DNA of 64,000 nucleotides from Eupeodes corollae (Eukaryota > Arthropoda > Insecta > Diptera > Syrphidae). Numbering within the stretch: position 1 is the stretch's first letter; each line of letters opens with the position of its first letter. The translations under genes and the position numbers were made by a program. The DNA lies in contig NC_079149.1 of the NCBI RefSeq assembly GCF_945859685.1, forward strand, positions 52,346,991 through 52,410,990, written 5' to 3'. Of this stretch, positions 34,159-46,109 are shown one piece after another. Below the pieces are notes generated by a model. That model made no database searches and was not told the origin of the DNA. It worked only from the letters and a program-made list of their open reading frames with translations.

Positions 34159-35275
34159 CGTCCGTACGTTAGCGATACCATTTTTATTAATTTTATCTCA
34201 AGAACCATTAGAGATATCAACTTCAAATACATTTTGTTATACAGATTATAACACAGAACGAATCAGAAAGGCCTTACAAAAAATTGTGTGGGTCGTTTTT
34301 ACTATGGCAATTAAAAAAGTGAACATTTAAGTTGACCTTAAATATCTCCCAACCAATTACGCTAGCGACTTGAAATAAATTTTATATAATATAATGTCAA
34401 AAATAAAATGAACGGGTTTTTTTCAGTACAACAGCACTAAAAATAGGTAAACATTGGTTTTTGATTCAAATATTTTGGGAATAATTTTGCTGCGTATAAA
34501 ATTACTTCATTATGTAGAACATTTTTTTAACAATGATATTTTTTGATTTAAACAAATTTATTTTTTTTTTATAAAAAATAAAAATCTTTATTACTAAAAT
34601 TTGGTACAAAATGATTTTAAGCCGAAATATCTCGAAAACAAATGAGAGCATTAATTTTAAAATTGTATGATTCTGCTCCAAACACTGTGTTGATACGAGT
34701 AACGAGAATTTATATAGTTTTGGGAAAAATTCGATTGACAATTTTTATTATAGAACTTTCTTCTATAAGCCTCCAAAAATAACTAAGAGCTCACAAAAAT
34801 GGGTTTTCGACTCAAGTATCCTGACAACAAAAAAAAGACTATTGATTTCAACTTTTTTGTATCTTATACCAAGATTTGTTTTTGATATTTTTTAAATTTA
34901 TTACTAATTGAGATAAAAATAAAAACCTGAAACAAAAACATACCTAAAAGTATGTACTAAAAATTAAATTTTGAGTTAAAAATCTTGAGAATAAAAGAAG
35001 TCACTGACTTTCAAATTGTTTCTTGCCATAGAAATATTGTTGTTAATGCTATACAGTGTTTTGTTTACAAATATTTTGATTTATCTCTTCCAAACAACAT
35101 CTTTACATTAAGAAACTTAAACTTTAGTTTTGGATTGCGTATCTATCTACTCTTTCAATAATGTCTCTCAATAAAAAAAAAATTTACTTGTTTGCAAAAA
35201 CAGAACCATTTGAAAATTTTCAGCGGGGTCCAATGGGAAGTTATTAGAGTGGGATGCATCCCAACCTCTTTTTAA

Positions 35276-36099
35276 ATTTAAAGGCGAGTGTGAAAATAAG
35301 TTTATTCGTGTTCTGTTTATTCGTGTTACATTAGCCATGTTTTTTTGGTATTCCATATATAGTACAGTGAGAAATTGCCAGCATAACGATCCGCAGTAGT
35401 CCGGTTTTATATTTTTGAAAGTTGATAGAATTGTATATTTGCCAGAATAATTTATCAAAAAAAAATAGCAAAATTCTTAACAGGGGTGAAATCGTGTAAG
35501 CTGATTTTTGATAGTTGACTACCAAAATCAAGAAAATACGTCTGTTAAATGTGATAGTCGATTTCAAAGTTTTAACCAAACAATTTGACATAAAATAAAA
35601 GCCTCAAGAAGGGGTTTGTCCGCAGACTACTACATTAACATGTTGTGTTGAAGCAAGTTTGAAGCTCAGCTCAATTATATGTACATATACTTGAATCGAG
35701 TTCAAATGATCTTTATTCGACTCGATTCTGGCCGGGGATCGGAGTCGAGTAAAAAGTTGTGAAGAAAAACCTGTGTTTAGGAATTGGTTTAACAGATAAT
35801 GCTTTATGGTCTGTTTATTTGCATGTTTTTGTACAAAAAATATATTTTTGTTTTAATCAAATTTAAAAAAAAAATTCACATTGAGTAGGTAGCATATTCT
35901 TATATGGTGCTGAACTATTATGTTTTTCATTGTTTAACACAAATCAAACTATCCCACTTGTACTTCATAAGAAACATCGAATGACCATTTGCATTTTTAA
36001 AAGTGCTGTCAAACTTAATCAGTTTTAAATCTTCTTGTGCGGTAGATGCATTTAATCTAAACTGAGATAAACTCTTGATAGAAACATAGCAAAACTTAA
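35276..36099. other. AT-rich sequence between R1 copies
   Basis: No gene is seen. A short patch at 35690-35750 (TCGACTCGATTCTGGCCGGG) is less AT-rich but unexplained. Confidence 0.35.
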
Positions 36100-37690
36100 T
36101 TATCTTTAACTTTCCATAGGAGGTTATTGTAATGGGTCCGATTTGTCAAACTGAAAATTTTGGCATTTCTCGACGTTTCAAGGTCCCTAGAGTCGAAATA
36201 AAAGATTTTTTAAAAAGATGTCTGTGCGTGCGTGTGTACGTATGTTTGTACGTTAGTACGTTTGTCCGTTCGCGACGTTTTTTTCGTTGTCCATAGCTCA
36301 AGAACCAAAAGAGATATCAACATCAAATAAATTTTGTTATACAGATAAAAAGGCAGAAAGATGCAAAAAGGGCTCTCAAGAAAATTGCGTGGGTAGTTTT
36401 TTTACCATAGCAGTTTGAAAAAAAGGTGAACATTTTGGTTAACCATAAATATCTTACGAACCAAAAACGCTAGAGACTTCAATTTAATTGTGTATAATAT
36501 ACTGTAACGTGATATCAAAGAAGTATATTTTTTGAAAAAAAATTCATTTAACGGTTTTTTTTATAAATCAAAAAAAAATTTGTCACCTCCAAAACTTTTA
36601 CGACTAAAATATGATTTCAGCTCGAAAACAATTTTGTGCAACGAAAAGTAATGCTTTTTACATCTGATAAAATTTTGAGAAATATCAAATTGGCATTTTT
36701 TTTATAAAAAATAAAAATCTAAAAAAAACATTACTCAAAGTTGGTAAAAATTGAAAATCGATTCAAAAATTTTTTTCAAAAACTTGAAATTTAGGCTTCA
36801 GTTTAATTTTATCTTATAAGAAATATTGTTTTCAACATTCTGAAAAATTTTGAGAAAAATCGAATTGACAGTTTTCTTACAAAAAATAAAAACCTAAAAA
36901 AAAAATTAATAAAAGTTCGTAAAAATTTATTTTCGACTCAAATATCTTTTTAAAACTTTGAGATATTGGCTTTAATTTACTTTTATCTTTCAAAAACTGT
37001 TGTATTCAACATTCAGTAAAATTTTGAAAAAATCGATTTGAGAGTTTTTTTTTACAAAAAATTAAAATTGGTAAAAAATGATTTTCGACTCAAATATCTG
37101 TTCAAAAATTTGAGAGGATAGCTTCTTAATAATTTTTACTTATGAGAAATGTTGTTACCAACATAAGAACAAATTTTGAGAAAAATCAAATTGACAGTTT
37201 TCTTACAAAAAATAAAAACCTAAAAAAAATTTATAAAAGTTAGTAAAAACTGATTTTCGATTCAAATATCTTTTCAAAAACTGTAGATATTGGCTTTAAG
37301 CTACTTTTATCTTTCAAAAATTATTGTTGTAAACATTCAGTAAAATATTGAAAAAAAAATCGAATTGACAGTTTTTGTACAAAAAATTAAAAACCTAAAA
37401 AAAATTTAACAAAAGTTGTTACAAATTGTTTTTCGACTCAAATGTCTTTTCAAAAATTTGAAATATTGGCTTCAAACTTATTTTATTTCACAAAAAACAT
37501 TGTTTTCGATGTTCAGTACTTTTTATATAAAAATCCAACAGTCCGTTTTTTCATAAAAAATAAAATCTACAAAAAATAGTACGAAAATTTGGTAAAAATT
37601 GATACTAGTACATATAGACAAACTTTTAAGCAAGACAAATCGACAGACAAGATGGGAAGTTATAAGTGTGGGTCGCCTCTTTTTTCTATT
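36100..37690 (+). repeat. R1 repeat copy III, the most complete
   Basis: It starts AACTTTCCATAGGAGGTTAT (36110), then CTCGACGTTTCAAGGTCCCT. A GT-rich stretch with repeated TACGT (36220-36270) follows, then the AAGAACCAAAAGAGATATC block and the GGGCTCTCAAGAAAATTGCG block. Five loose tandem units of 152-176 bases begin at 36759, 36934, 37086, 37258 and 37434, each marked by CGACTCAAATATCTTTT. It ends GACAAGATGGGAAGTTATAA at 37645. The start and the end of the element share a directly repeated sequence (GGAAGTTAT...GGGTC). It encodes nothing I can recognise. Confidence 0.8.
36759..37600 (+). repeat. internal tandem array of R1 copy III, ~150-175-bp units
   Basis: Units start at 36759, 36934, 37086, 37258 and 37434, giving spacings of 175, 152, 172 and 176 bases. 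Each has the order CGACTCAAAT, ATATTGGCTT, AACATTCAGTAAAATTTTGA, AATTGACAGTTTT, AAAAATAAAAACCTAAAAAA. Partial arrays are visible in copies I and V. Confidence 0.75.
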
Positions 37691-38249
37691 ATCTCCTGCA
37701 AAATAAACCCAGTTATTCAATTTTCATTAACAAAACTAAATAACAGTAACAGATTGAATGCACAACTACTCAACGAACACAGCCATCGAGATACAAATGC
37801 AATATCAATCATACCAACATTTGAGAACGAAATCACATAAGATACATTCGAGACTCGTAAAAATGTCAAAAACCCATCCGTTGTAAGATTCTACTTCAAC
37901 TTTTATCGGTAGTATTCATACTGCGGATATTGTTTTTGTTATTCGTGTAAGATCCTGCTATACTCTTGATAGATTTTTCAACAAAACAAGAGTATTTAAA
38001 GCATCAAAATACTCTTTTTCCATTTTAAAATATAACTTATTCATTTCGGGACACCCCATCTTTAATGGAATCTTCTACCACAATGCCCATGCAAATGCGC
38101 TATGTCACGTTAAAAACCTTCATTAGTTAGAAGAGTTTTAAGAGTGTTTAAAATTAACAATTAACCAAGACTTTTTAAATTAAAAACGGATTTAAATAGA
38201 ATCAGCTTATGGCTTAAGAACTGTTTTCTATTAAAACTTTTAGAAAAAT

Positions 38250-38590
38250 AAAATTTAAAATTTACAAGTAATAATACTCAAAATTTGTAAAAACTAATGT
38301 TCGATTCAAATACTTTTTTGAATTTAAAAATGTATTCATTCCATGCATAACTTTGTTGTTAACGTTGGATAATGTTATGTAGAAAATAATGTTGAAATTG
38401 ATAAAAAATTAGACTTTCGACTAAAAATGTCGAGAACAAAAACAAATATTGAAATCAAATTTATTTAGTTTTAGTTGAAGTTTATTCTTTTATACCACGC
38501 TAAATATTTTTGTTAATATCATTTTAAAAAAGTGTTACAAAACTCGAAAACACCGATGGGCAGTTATCAGTGTTGTGCCAGTTTTATGTG
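38250..38590 (+). repeat. R1 repeat, right-end fragment (copy IV)
   Basis: Body-like text (GTTCGATTCAAATACTTTTTTG) leads to the terminus CGATGGGCAGTTATCAGTGT at 38554. Confidence 0.55.
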
Positions 38591-38850
38591 TAAGATACTT
38601 ATGAGATTTATTTTTCTTTGCAAAATGTGCAAATTTACTTAGAAATTGCTCTTTCTTTGCATTTTTGACGTTACTCAAGTATCAAGTTTATGGCAATTAA
38701 GTAATTTTTTTTATTGCTTTTCAATCACAATAAACTATAATAAAAATAAAAAACTTAAAACTTTGTACACTTTGAACATTTGCCAAACTTACCAAAATTA
38801 AATTTTATAGTTTTTCCAAAAATGTATAAATAATAAAACTGTCACCCTGT

Positions 38851-41100
38851 ATGAATCCGGCAAAGAAGACACTACCAACCGCTGTACAGAAAAACCATTT
38901 TTGTTTTGTTTCGTTTTCCCCATATCCCTATCTCATTAACTCGTTCCATCTGTCAAACAATCCTATTGCCAGCAGCAGCTGCGTTTTTAATTTTCAACAA
39001 TTTCAAATTATCAACAACGAAGAAAGCAATTTGTGCGAATGAAAAGACGCCGCTACCCAACCAAATACACACAAGAAAAAAGAAGAAACTAAATTCTAAT
39101 CGCCCAAGCAAAATCACCAAATACCGACGAAAAACACAAAAAGAAAACTCACCAACGCGCCGCGACACCGCCACCAGCGCCAGTCAGACAAGAAGACAAC
39201 GACAACAGCGAGTTAGTTGAAAAATGGAAGTGGTCCAAGTTGTCTCGTGTTCTTTCGTCTAAAGAGAGTTTGGATTCGTAGCGCGCTAATAACAAATAAA
39301 AAATAATAATAAAGAAAAACAACCCAAAAGAAAAGGACTACTCTTTTAATTTTGAATCAAACTAATTTTCATTTATTTATTGTTTTAATAAATTCAAACA
39401 CGACGTTGTGACATTTTAATTAATCGAATTGGAATTCCTATTTTAAGTGTGATTGGTGAGAAAAAAAAAGTGTTTATAACGGAAAATTCATTAAGCAAAA
39501 AGTACCGCAAGAATTCACAGGGTGTGCGTATGTGGTGCGGCGAAAAATAAAAAGAAGTATTCGCGAAAGTCGAGTGAAATAAAATAATAATAAAAAAAGA
39601 AATCCAAAATTTTCAATAAAATTTATTGCAGTTTTTCACAATTTGCTAAATTTGTGCCAATTTGTGGGGGAAAAAGTGCGTTTGGCGTGTGTGTTGTACG
39701 AGAGCGATTACGATTCGGGTTTAGTCTCGCAGTCTTACGAGTCTCAGTGAATGAAAAGGAAAAGCCCTTGAATTCGAAATTGATGTGAAAAGAAAATCCT
39801 TTTTACGATTTTCATTTTCCAATAGTCATCAGTTTTATTATCTCCGTCTCCGGTCTTCGGTTTAAAGTCTGCAGTCTTCTTTCGCCGCAGTTTTTAGTTT
39901 GAAAATTCACAATCGGAATCAGAATCAGTCGATTTAAAGGATAAAATCACAGAAACTCCTCTGGCGCTGGCTCTGGTTGTGTTGTGCATTTGCTGGAGAA
40001 AAAGGGTGGATTCAGGATTAAAACTTGTTTTCCTTCATCGCAGTTCGCACACTCAAGTAAATCTCTGCCAGTTTGGATAATAATAAGGACTACACGTATT
40101 CCTATTCCTATCCGTTTCATCTTTATTTCTTCGTCCTTATCCTCGTTCTCGTCCTCATCCTCGTCGTCGGGGCTTTTGTCGTCGTTCATCGTTTGTCGGC
40201 ACGGCGCGGCGTGGAACGTGGATCTATCTATAATCAGGATTATTCGGTCGGTGGCAAACTTTTGCATTTATATTTATTTGTTTGGGTAAGTCGGAGAAGA
40301 ACATTATTTTTATTTTTATATTTATATTTACTATGCTTCCCTTTTACTTATATTGTTGCCTTGTGGTGCGTGGGGGCAAATACCTAATAAAACAGATCCC
40401 TCCGGCTCGACTGCCAGTGTATACTTTATACGACACATCTTCTCGTCTCACACTTTCGTTCAACCCTCTCGAAAGGTTCTAAATCCTTTTTGAGTGTGTT
40501 TTTTCCCAAAAAAATAATAAAATAACATAAAATACGGAATTTTGCTTCATTCAAGGGGGTGGGCAGGAGGGGGTTGAAAATGAAGAGATTTTTTTGTCTG
40601 GCGGCAACCTACCAAACCCACCCAACAATCGGTCCGTTCAACCAACAAAAACAAGAACAACCTTCATTACTCTTTATCAACCCGCATTCCCCGAAACTTA
40701 CCTTCGTAGCATTCGCATCGTCCTCGATGTCGCTCTCTCGCCCTTTTTTTTGTGGGGTGTCCTTGCCTTGTTGTTGTTGGTTTTGGTTTTAGTCTTGGGT
40801 TCGGTATCGGTTTGTGAAATTTAAGGGAAGAAGGACCCATTTTTGTTTGCCGGTCGCATGATTGCTCTCTTTGTCTACAACACTGTGTAGGTTTTCCGAT
40901 AAAAACAAGAAGTGTTGCCAGGTGGGAGTTTTGTTTCAAAAAGGTCGTGAACGATATTGGACTTTTAACTCCTTGCTGTCGTCATCGTCGTTTGTACACT
41001 CTATCTGTGTTCTCAGAACAATCATTAGATACTTAAGAAGAAATTCGTAGCCAATGTGTGATTTTTTCCCCAGAATAAAAAGAGATGGTAAATTGTTGAA
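38851..41100 (+). other. repeat-free, GC-richer region; candidate non-coding first exon and promoter
   Basis: Base composition changes here to near balance, with GC-richer patches (39150-39240, 39660-39760, 39960-40290). No transposon text is found. No long frame has protein-like composition; the open frames over 40000-40400 owe their openness to TCNTCN repeats. A strong donor, TTTGG/GTAAGTCGG, sits at about 40284-40287. CAGT-type initiator sequences lie upstream (for example TCTCAGTG near 39745). This looks like a long 5' untranslated first exon, perhaps of a neural or developmental gene reading rightward out of the window. I cannot name the gene, and transcription is unproven. Confidence 0.3.
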
Positions 41101-42359
41101 TTTAGGATATTTTGCTTGGTTCAAAAATGTTTGACCTTAAGGATTAAGGATTGTCGTAATTTAGGTAGATAGATATAATTTCTTATGATGAGATTAAGTG
41201 GGTGCGAATTGTTTGTAACACAAAAACCACAAGAACAGGTTGATGTCTTTTAGATTAGTTCAAATATCAGTTTATTTGTAGGAACAAGGAGGTAGGAACC
41301 TTTTGATGGATTAAGTTTTAGCATAACCATAACTGGTAATGAAGTAATTAAAGAAAAAAAAAAACTATTTAAAGGTCTTAATTCGTACAAACTTAAACAG
41401 AATTGAAATGAAAAACATTTAAGGATAGAACCAATGCTTAAATAGGTACCTATCTAAATGTGGACACAAGAAGATCAGAATAATGTCGAAGAACTTATGG
41501 GAAGAAGGATTTTTCTTTGTCCAGCCCTGTAAGCTTCGTTCATGATGTTGATAGTCATGTTAAATATTTTTTTTTTTAACTTTTTCTTATATTTAATGTA
41601 TGGATATTAAATTTTAGTGTCAGCGTTTCTTAAATAAGCATTTCCGACTTATGTTGGCTTAACTCCGACACCTTAAAGAATATAATTTTCGGAGGCCAAG
41701 TCCTCTGTATTGACATACATTTCAAGATATTACCTAAACAATTCAATGGCTAACATACAAAATATCGTCATAGTAAGCTGTTGGTTTAATTTAAACTTCG
41801 AAAAGTTACAATTTAATTTTAGTAGTGAAACCCTTTGTAATTTACTTACATGTTGGTATTTCAATAAATTACCTCTACAATAAAATTCATAAGCTAGATA
41901 GTAGATAGGTAGGTAGTTTCTTTATTTTAAGATATAAATTATTAACAAATGTTTTTCTTTAAGAATATTGACAAAGCAGCTCTCGACATTTCTTTTCCTT
42001 TAAAACGAAAGATAGCATGATGAAACGATTGACATTGAGAACGATTGATTTGGTTTACTATGATTGCAATCATTCAATCTTTTTGATGAACGGGTCATAA
42101 AGACCGAATCAATCACGATTGACACAGGTCTATAAAGAAGTTAAAATTCAAATAATAAACATAAGTTCAAGTGCAAATGCAAGAATTTTGAGATGATTTT
42201 GAAATAAAAAAAAATATATATCAATGTTTACATGATTTGAAATACAAAATATTAATTAGAAAACTTTTTTTGAACCTTCAATTGCAATAAATGGTTGCAG
42301 AGTTATAGAAAACTATTGCGGTAATTTAGAGCATGTTTGCAGTATCGATAGGCAGTTGA
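41101..42359. other. no gene seen; possible intron of the preceding candidate
   Basis: AT-rich. A short TAGA/TAGG simple repeat lies near 41895-41920. Four CGATTGA-type heptamers cluster at 42025-42120. Confidence 0.35.
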
Positions 42360-43500
42360 CCATCAAAAGTCTCCAATAAGGATTTCATAGAGCCGAGTTG
42401 GGAGAAGAAATCTCAGTTGGAAATACAGCCGTCAAATCTCTTAGAGTCAAGGACACGATGCAAAGAAGTGTGTGATGTCTTCTGGTTCTCCGGTGTTACA
42501 AAGGCCACGGATTTGCGGAAGAGCAGTTCGATGCGGCAGAGGGTTAAGATTCAGTATTTCGACTCGGGATCTAAATATGTAACTAATAGCCTCGGAAGAA
42601 AACTCGTTACTGAAATAATTAGCCTGTGATGTTATTTGGTGTTTGAGGTTTCTATACACATTTCTTGATAATTGTTGAGGCTCTTGAAAGATGTTCACTG
42701 AAGATATGTTCATCAGTTCTGTCGATCAGATTATTGAATATGGTGTACCATTGATTCAAATTGGACTTCAAAAAGAATAGAATTGAAGAAGCTATCTGGT
42801 TCCATTCCTTAAGCAAGGAGGCATTTGTTTGCATAAGCCTTGTCATAATGGATTTGTGAAGGCTTCTTTCATTTCTCCTCATAACTTTCAATATATAGTC
42901 TGAGTTGGTTTTAATGTTTGTAATGTAAAGAGGTGTTATGCCAGACTCTATATATAAATAGCATACCTAATTGGGCGTTGAAGAAGGCAATCTGAACAAT
43001 CGTTTGAAGAAATACCTTTGCACGGCTTCAAACTAATCCAGTTGTAAATATTTAAAAACTTGGGTACCGTAGCACATGCAGCAGTTCACAGTTGCTTGAA
43101 AAACACGATATTTGGATTTGATTTTTTGGTTAGATTAAAACTTAGGCCACATCAAGTTTAGAGCTACTTGGCTTTGTTTTTTTCTTTCACTTGTTTGAAA
43201 ACATGAAGATTGTAAGACAACAAAACTCCAAGATATTTGAAATAATGAACGATCTCAATAGGCACGTCGTTTAGGGACCAGTTTTCTTCTGCGAGTCTTC
43301 TTCTCTAACGCTTTTCAAAAGTCATTATTTTTGTCTTGTTAGTATTGACGCAGAGACTCCAGGATTCACAAAATAAATTAAGTTTGTTGATTGTCAGCCA
43401 GTAAAACTAAGTCGACGTAGAGCAAAACTTTGATTTGTATACCGGCAATGTTTAGTCCACACGTCATCAATAAACAAGGAGAATAATATCATAAACTACT
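42360..43500 (-). mobile_element. LINE fragment, end of reverse transcriptase through C-terminus
   Basis: Minus-strand text runs in order. NKLNLFCESWSLRVNTNKTK (near 43380) marks the end of the RT domain. FEAVQRYFFKRLFRLPSSTP follows near 43000 with shifts, then YILKVMRRNERSLHKSIM (42891 frame). Last comes the C-terminal cluster LPHRTALPQIRGLCNTGEPE with DITHFFASCP (42447 frame), a C-x2-C...H-x-C type knuckle. Stops and shifts abound. It is related to the fragment at 7965-8440. No TSD was found. Confidence 0.78.
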
Positions 43501-44962
43501 GGGTATAATTTTTCAAGTTTTATCTCGATATTCTAAGATTTGGTTTTGTTGAAGCTTCTGCTAGTTAAACTTAATTTTTATCCGTCATGTACATATTTGA
43601 ACTCTCGATTTCGAGAGTCGACTTTCGAATTGTATCAATATTTAGTGGTTTTAAAAATTACAAAAACGAGCAAAAAGTGTATCTTCGGAGAGGTCTGCAC
43701 CTAGACGTGTGTCATGCTCATATTCGCTGTCAAGTCGAGGGCTTTTAAGTGGTTTCTTAAAAGTCTAAAAACACCAAGAAGTTAAGATGAAATGCATTTG
43801 AAGTGTTTTTCCTTCCCGCAGACTAACGTTTCTGGTATCACCTTTACTAAGACCACCTGCAATTTTAATATCAACTGGTTTACTATAAAGCAAAAAATTA
43901 CCTCTCAGCTTTTAGACTATGAGCTTTATTCAAAATGATCATATGAGCATTTCTGGAAATGGGAGATAATATGTCAGAATTGTTTAGTGGAGAGAATGCA
44001 ACTGGATTTTTAAAACGAATGCATGGAAATATCATTAAAAGAACGATGTAAAAATTTCGATAATAGCTCTATCGCGTACATTTTTAAATAGAGCTCTTTA
44101 TTAATTTTTTTCTATATAATATAAGCTTGTTGTAGGATGTTTGACCAATAGATTGAATTATACCCGCTAAAGTTTTCCACAAATTATGGGTTCTTAGATT
44201 ATAGTACAACAAGATAAGGGTTTAATATTTTTTGCATTTCAGAAGACATCAGAAATACTTATCAGTTATGCATACTTACAGAAATCACCTTTTTTGTCTA
44301 TAGAAACTAATTCGAAAACAAAAGTCATATTCTTCTAAATAATATGGTAGATGGCCCCGTCTACCTTCGCGGTTTGAAAAAAAAATTGTTTGCATATTTC
44401 TAATGTAGACTTAACTAAAAACATGCTCTGTGAAGGATTTGATCAAAAGCATGCTGGCTTACGAGATATCGAACCTCAAACCCGGGCCCGCCAATCGTGT
44501 TCAATTGTAACATTTATCTTAAAACTTTTGACATGATTTTAACGAAACTATGGAAGATATCCTAAATCTGTAAAGTGTTACTTAATACCAAAATAATAAT
44601 TCAAAAAAAGATTAGATTGAAAAAAATGGTCAAAAAGTGCATTTTTTTTTTTCAAATCGCTGCCATATTGTGAAATTTTAAAATATTCAAAAAAGCTTGT
44701 CTAGACGTAATCAACTTTCTAAAAATTAAGTTACAAATTTTGTTTTGTTGTTTCAAGCTTCTGAAGCTGAGATATCGTGCCAGCCATTCTTATTCCATTC
44801 TTGAATAATAGGCCCGAAATTTGAGCGCGAAGGTAGACGATCTTCTTAACTGTTGTTCTTTACTCAAGTTGTATTGAACGAAAGAAACAAAAAAAGCCCG
44901 TAACACCAAATCAAGACCAATGCAATTTTTTAACTTAACCCTTTTCCACAACGACAATAATT
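43501..44962. other. AT-rich sequence, no gene seen
   Basis: No named repeat and no coding exon. A GAGAGTCGACT palindromic patch near 43610 has no assigned role. Confidence 0.35.
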
Positions 44963-44964
44963 TA

Positions 44965-45910
44965 TAAAGGGTGATTTTTTTGAGGTTAGGATTTTCATGC
45001 ATTAGTATTTGACAGATCACGCGGGATTTCAGACATGGTGTCAAAGAGAAAGATGCTCAGTATGCTTTGACTTTTCATCATGAATAGACTTACTAACGAG
45101 CAACGCTTGCAAATCATTGAATTTTATTACCAAAATCAGTGTTCGGTTCGAAATGTGTTTCGCGCTTTACGTCCGATTTATGGTCTACATAATCGACCAA
45201 GTGAGCAAACAATTAAGGCTACGTAAATAAGCAAAATTGCCGCATTTGGAGTGAAGAGCAACCAGAAGCCGTTCAAGAACTGCCCATGCATCCCGAAAAA
45301 TGCACTGTTTGGTGTGGTTTGTACGCTGGTGGAATCATTGGACCGTATTTTTTCAAAGATGCTGTTGGACGCAACGTTACGGTGAATGGCGATCGCTATC
45401 GTTCAATGCTAACAAACTTTTTGTTGCCAAAAATGGAAGAACTGAACTTGGTTGACATGTGGTTTCAACAAGATGGCGCTACATGCCACACAGCTCGCGA
45501 TTCTATGGCCATTTTGAGGGAAAACTTCGGAGAACAATTCATCTCAAGGAATGGACCGGTAAGTTGGCCACCAAGATCATGCGATTTGACGCCTTTAGAC
45601 TATTTTTTGTGGGGCTACGTCAAGTCTAAAGTTTACACAAATAAGCCAGCAACTATTCCAGCTTTGGAAGACAACATTTCCGAAGAAATTCGGGCTATTC
45701 CGGCCGAAATGCTCGAAAAAGTTACCCAAAATTGGACTTTCCGAATGGACCACCTAAGACGCAGCCGCGGTCAACATTTAAATGAAATTATCTTCAAAAA
45801 GTAAATGTCATGGACCAATCTAACGTTTCAAATAAAGAATCGATGAGATTTTGCAAATTTTATGGGGTTTTTTTTTTAAAGTTCTCAAGCTCTTAAAAAA
45901 TCACCGTTTA
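44965..45910 (+). mobile_element. mariner element, internally deleted (about 0.95 kb)
   Basis: The ends are TAAAGGGTGATTTTTTTGAG (44966) and the complement TCTTAAAAAATCACCGTTTA (ending 45910). Each is preceded or followed by TATA, so the TA duplication is intact. The N-terminal frame starts at 45080 (MNRLTNEQRLQIIEFYYQNQ) and reads to RPSEQTIKA, then a stop. It is followed directly by the catalytic C-terminal half, so roughly the central third, with the first catalytic aspartate, is missing. The copy cannot transpose alone but has both ends. Confidence 0.88.
45080..45804 (+). pseudogene. mariner transposase with a central deletion
   Basis: The N-terminal helix-turn-helix (45080 to about 45224) ends in a stop. 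The frame 45286-45804 then gives 172 intact residues: KCTVWCGLYAGGIIGPYFF, NVTVNGDRYRSML, the second catalytic aspartate in WFQQDGATCHTARD, and the third in PRSCDLTPLDYFLWG. It ends FRMDHLRRSRGQHLNEIIF before TAA. The first aspartate block (GDE in the 1.9-kb copy, FSDEAHF in others) is absent. The intact half without stops suggests recent insertion. Confidence 0.88.
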
Positions 45911-46109
45911 TAAGAAGCTTAAAAATCCAAAAATTAGAGCAATATTTTAAACAAAATAAAACAATATTAAAAAAACACAACAAACCACCACGAAATAAGT
46001 TAAAACTACCACTCTAAAGTTTTGTTATGGTTGGTATAATTGTCGTGAAGCTCAAGCTTCTTTCTCTTTTGATCGAAAGTTTTTCAAAAAAAAAAAACAT
46101 AAAATTCTG

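Larger units (their letters stand above)
32660..35275 (+). repeat. R1 repeat copy II, carrying nested SINE and mariner
   Basis: The left part (CTCTCGACGTTTTAAGGAT near 32722) matches the R1 start. R1 then resumes at 32980 (GAGTGCGTGAGTACG) and again at 34160 (GTCCGTACGTTAGCG, then CTCAAGAACCATTAGAGATA). It ends at AATGGGAAGTTATTAGAGTG (35233). Between these pieces lie a SINE (32757-32975) and a mariner (33019-34158). Reading R1 through both insertions gives a continuous match to copy III. Confidence 0.7.

Noticed and set aside
36759..37600. CRISPR-like or satellite array
   Set aside because: The units are 152-176 bases, diverged, within a dispersed repeat of a eukaryote, and have no short identical repeats with unique spacers.
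39947..40482. several overlapping open frames of about 100 codons on both strands
   Set aside because: They arise from TCNTCN and TTTAT simple repeats; frames on both strands over the same bases and acidic or hydrophobic runs argue against coding.
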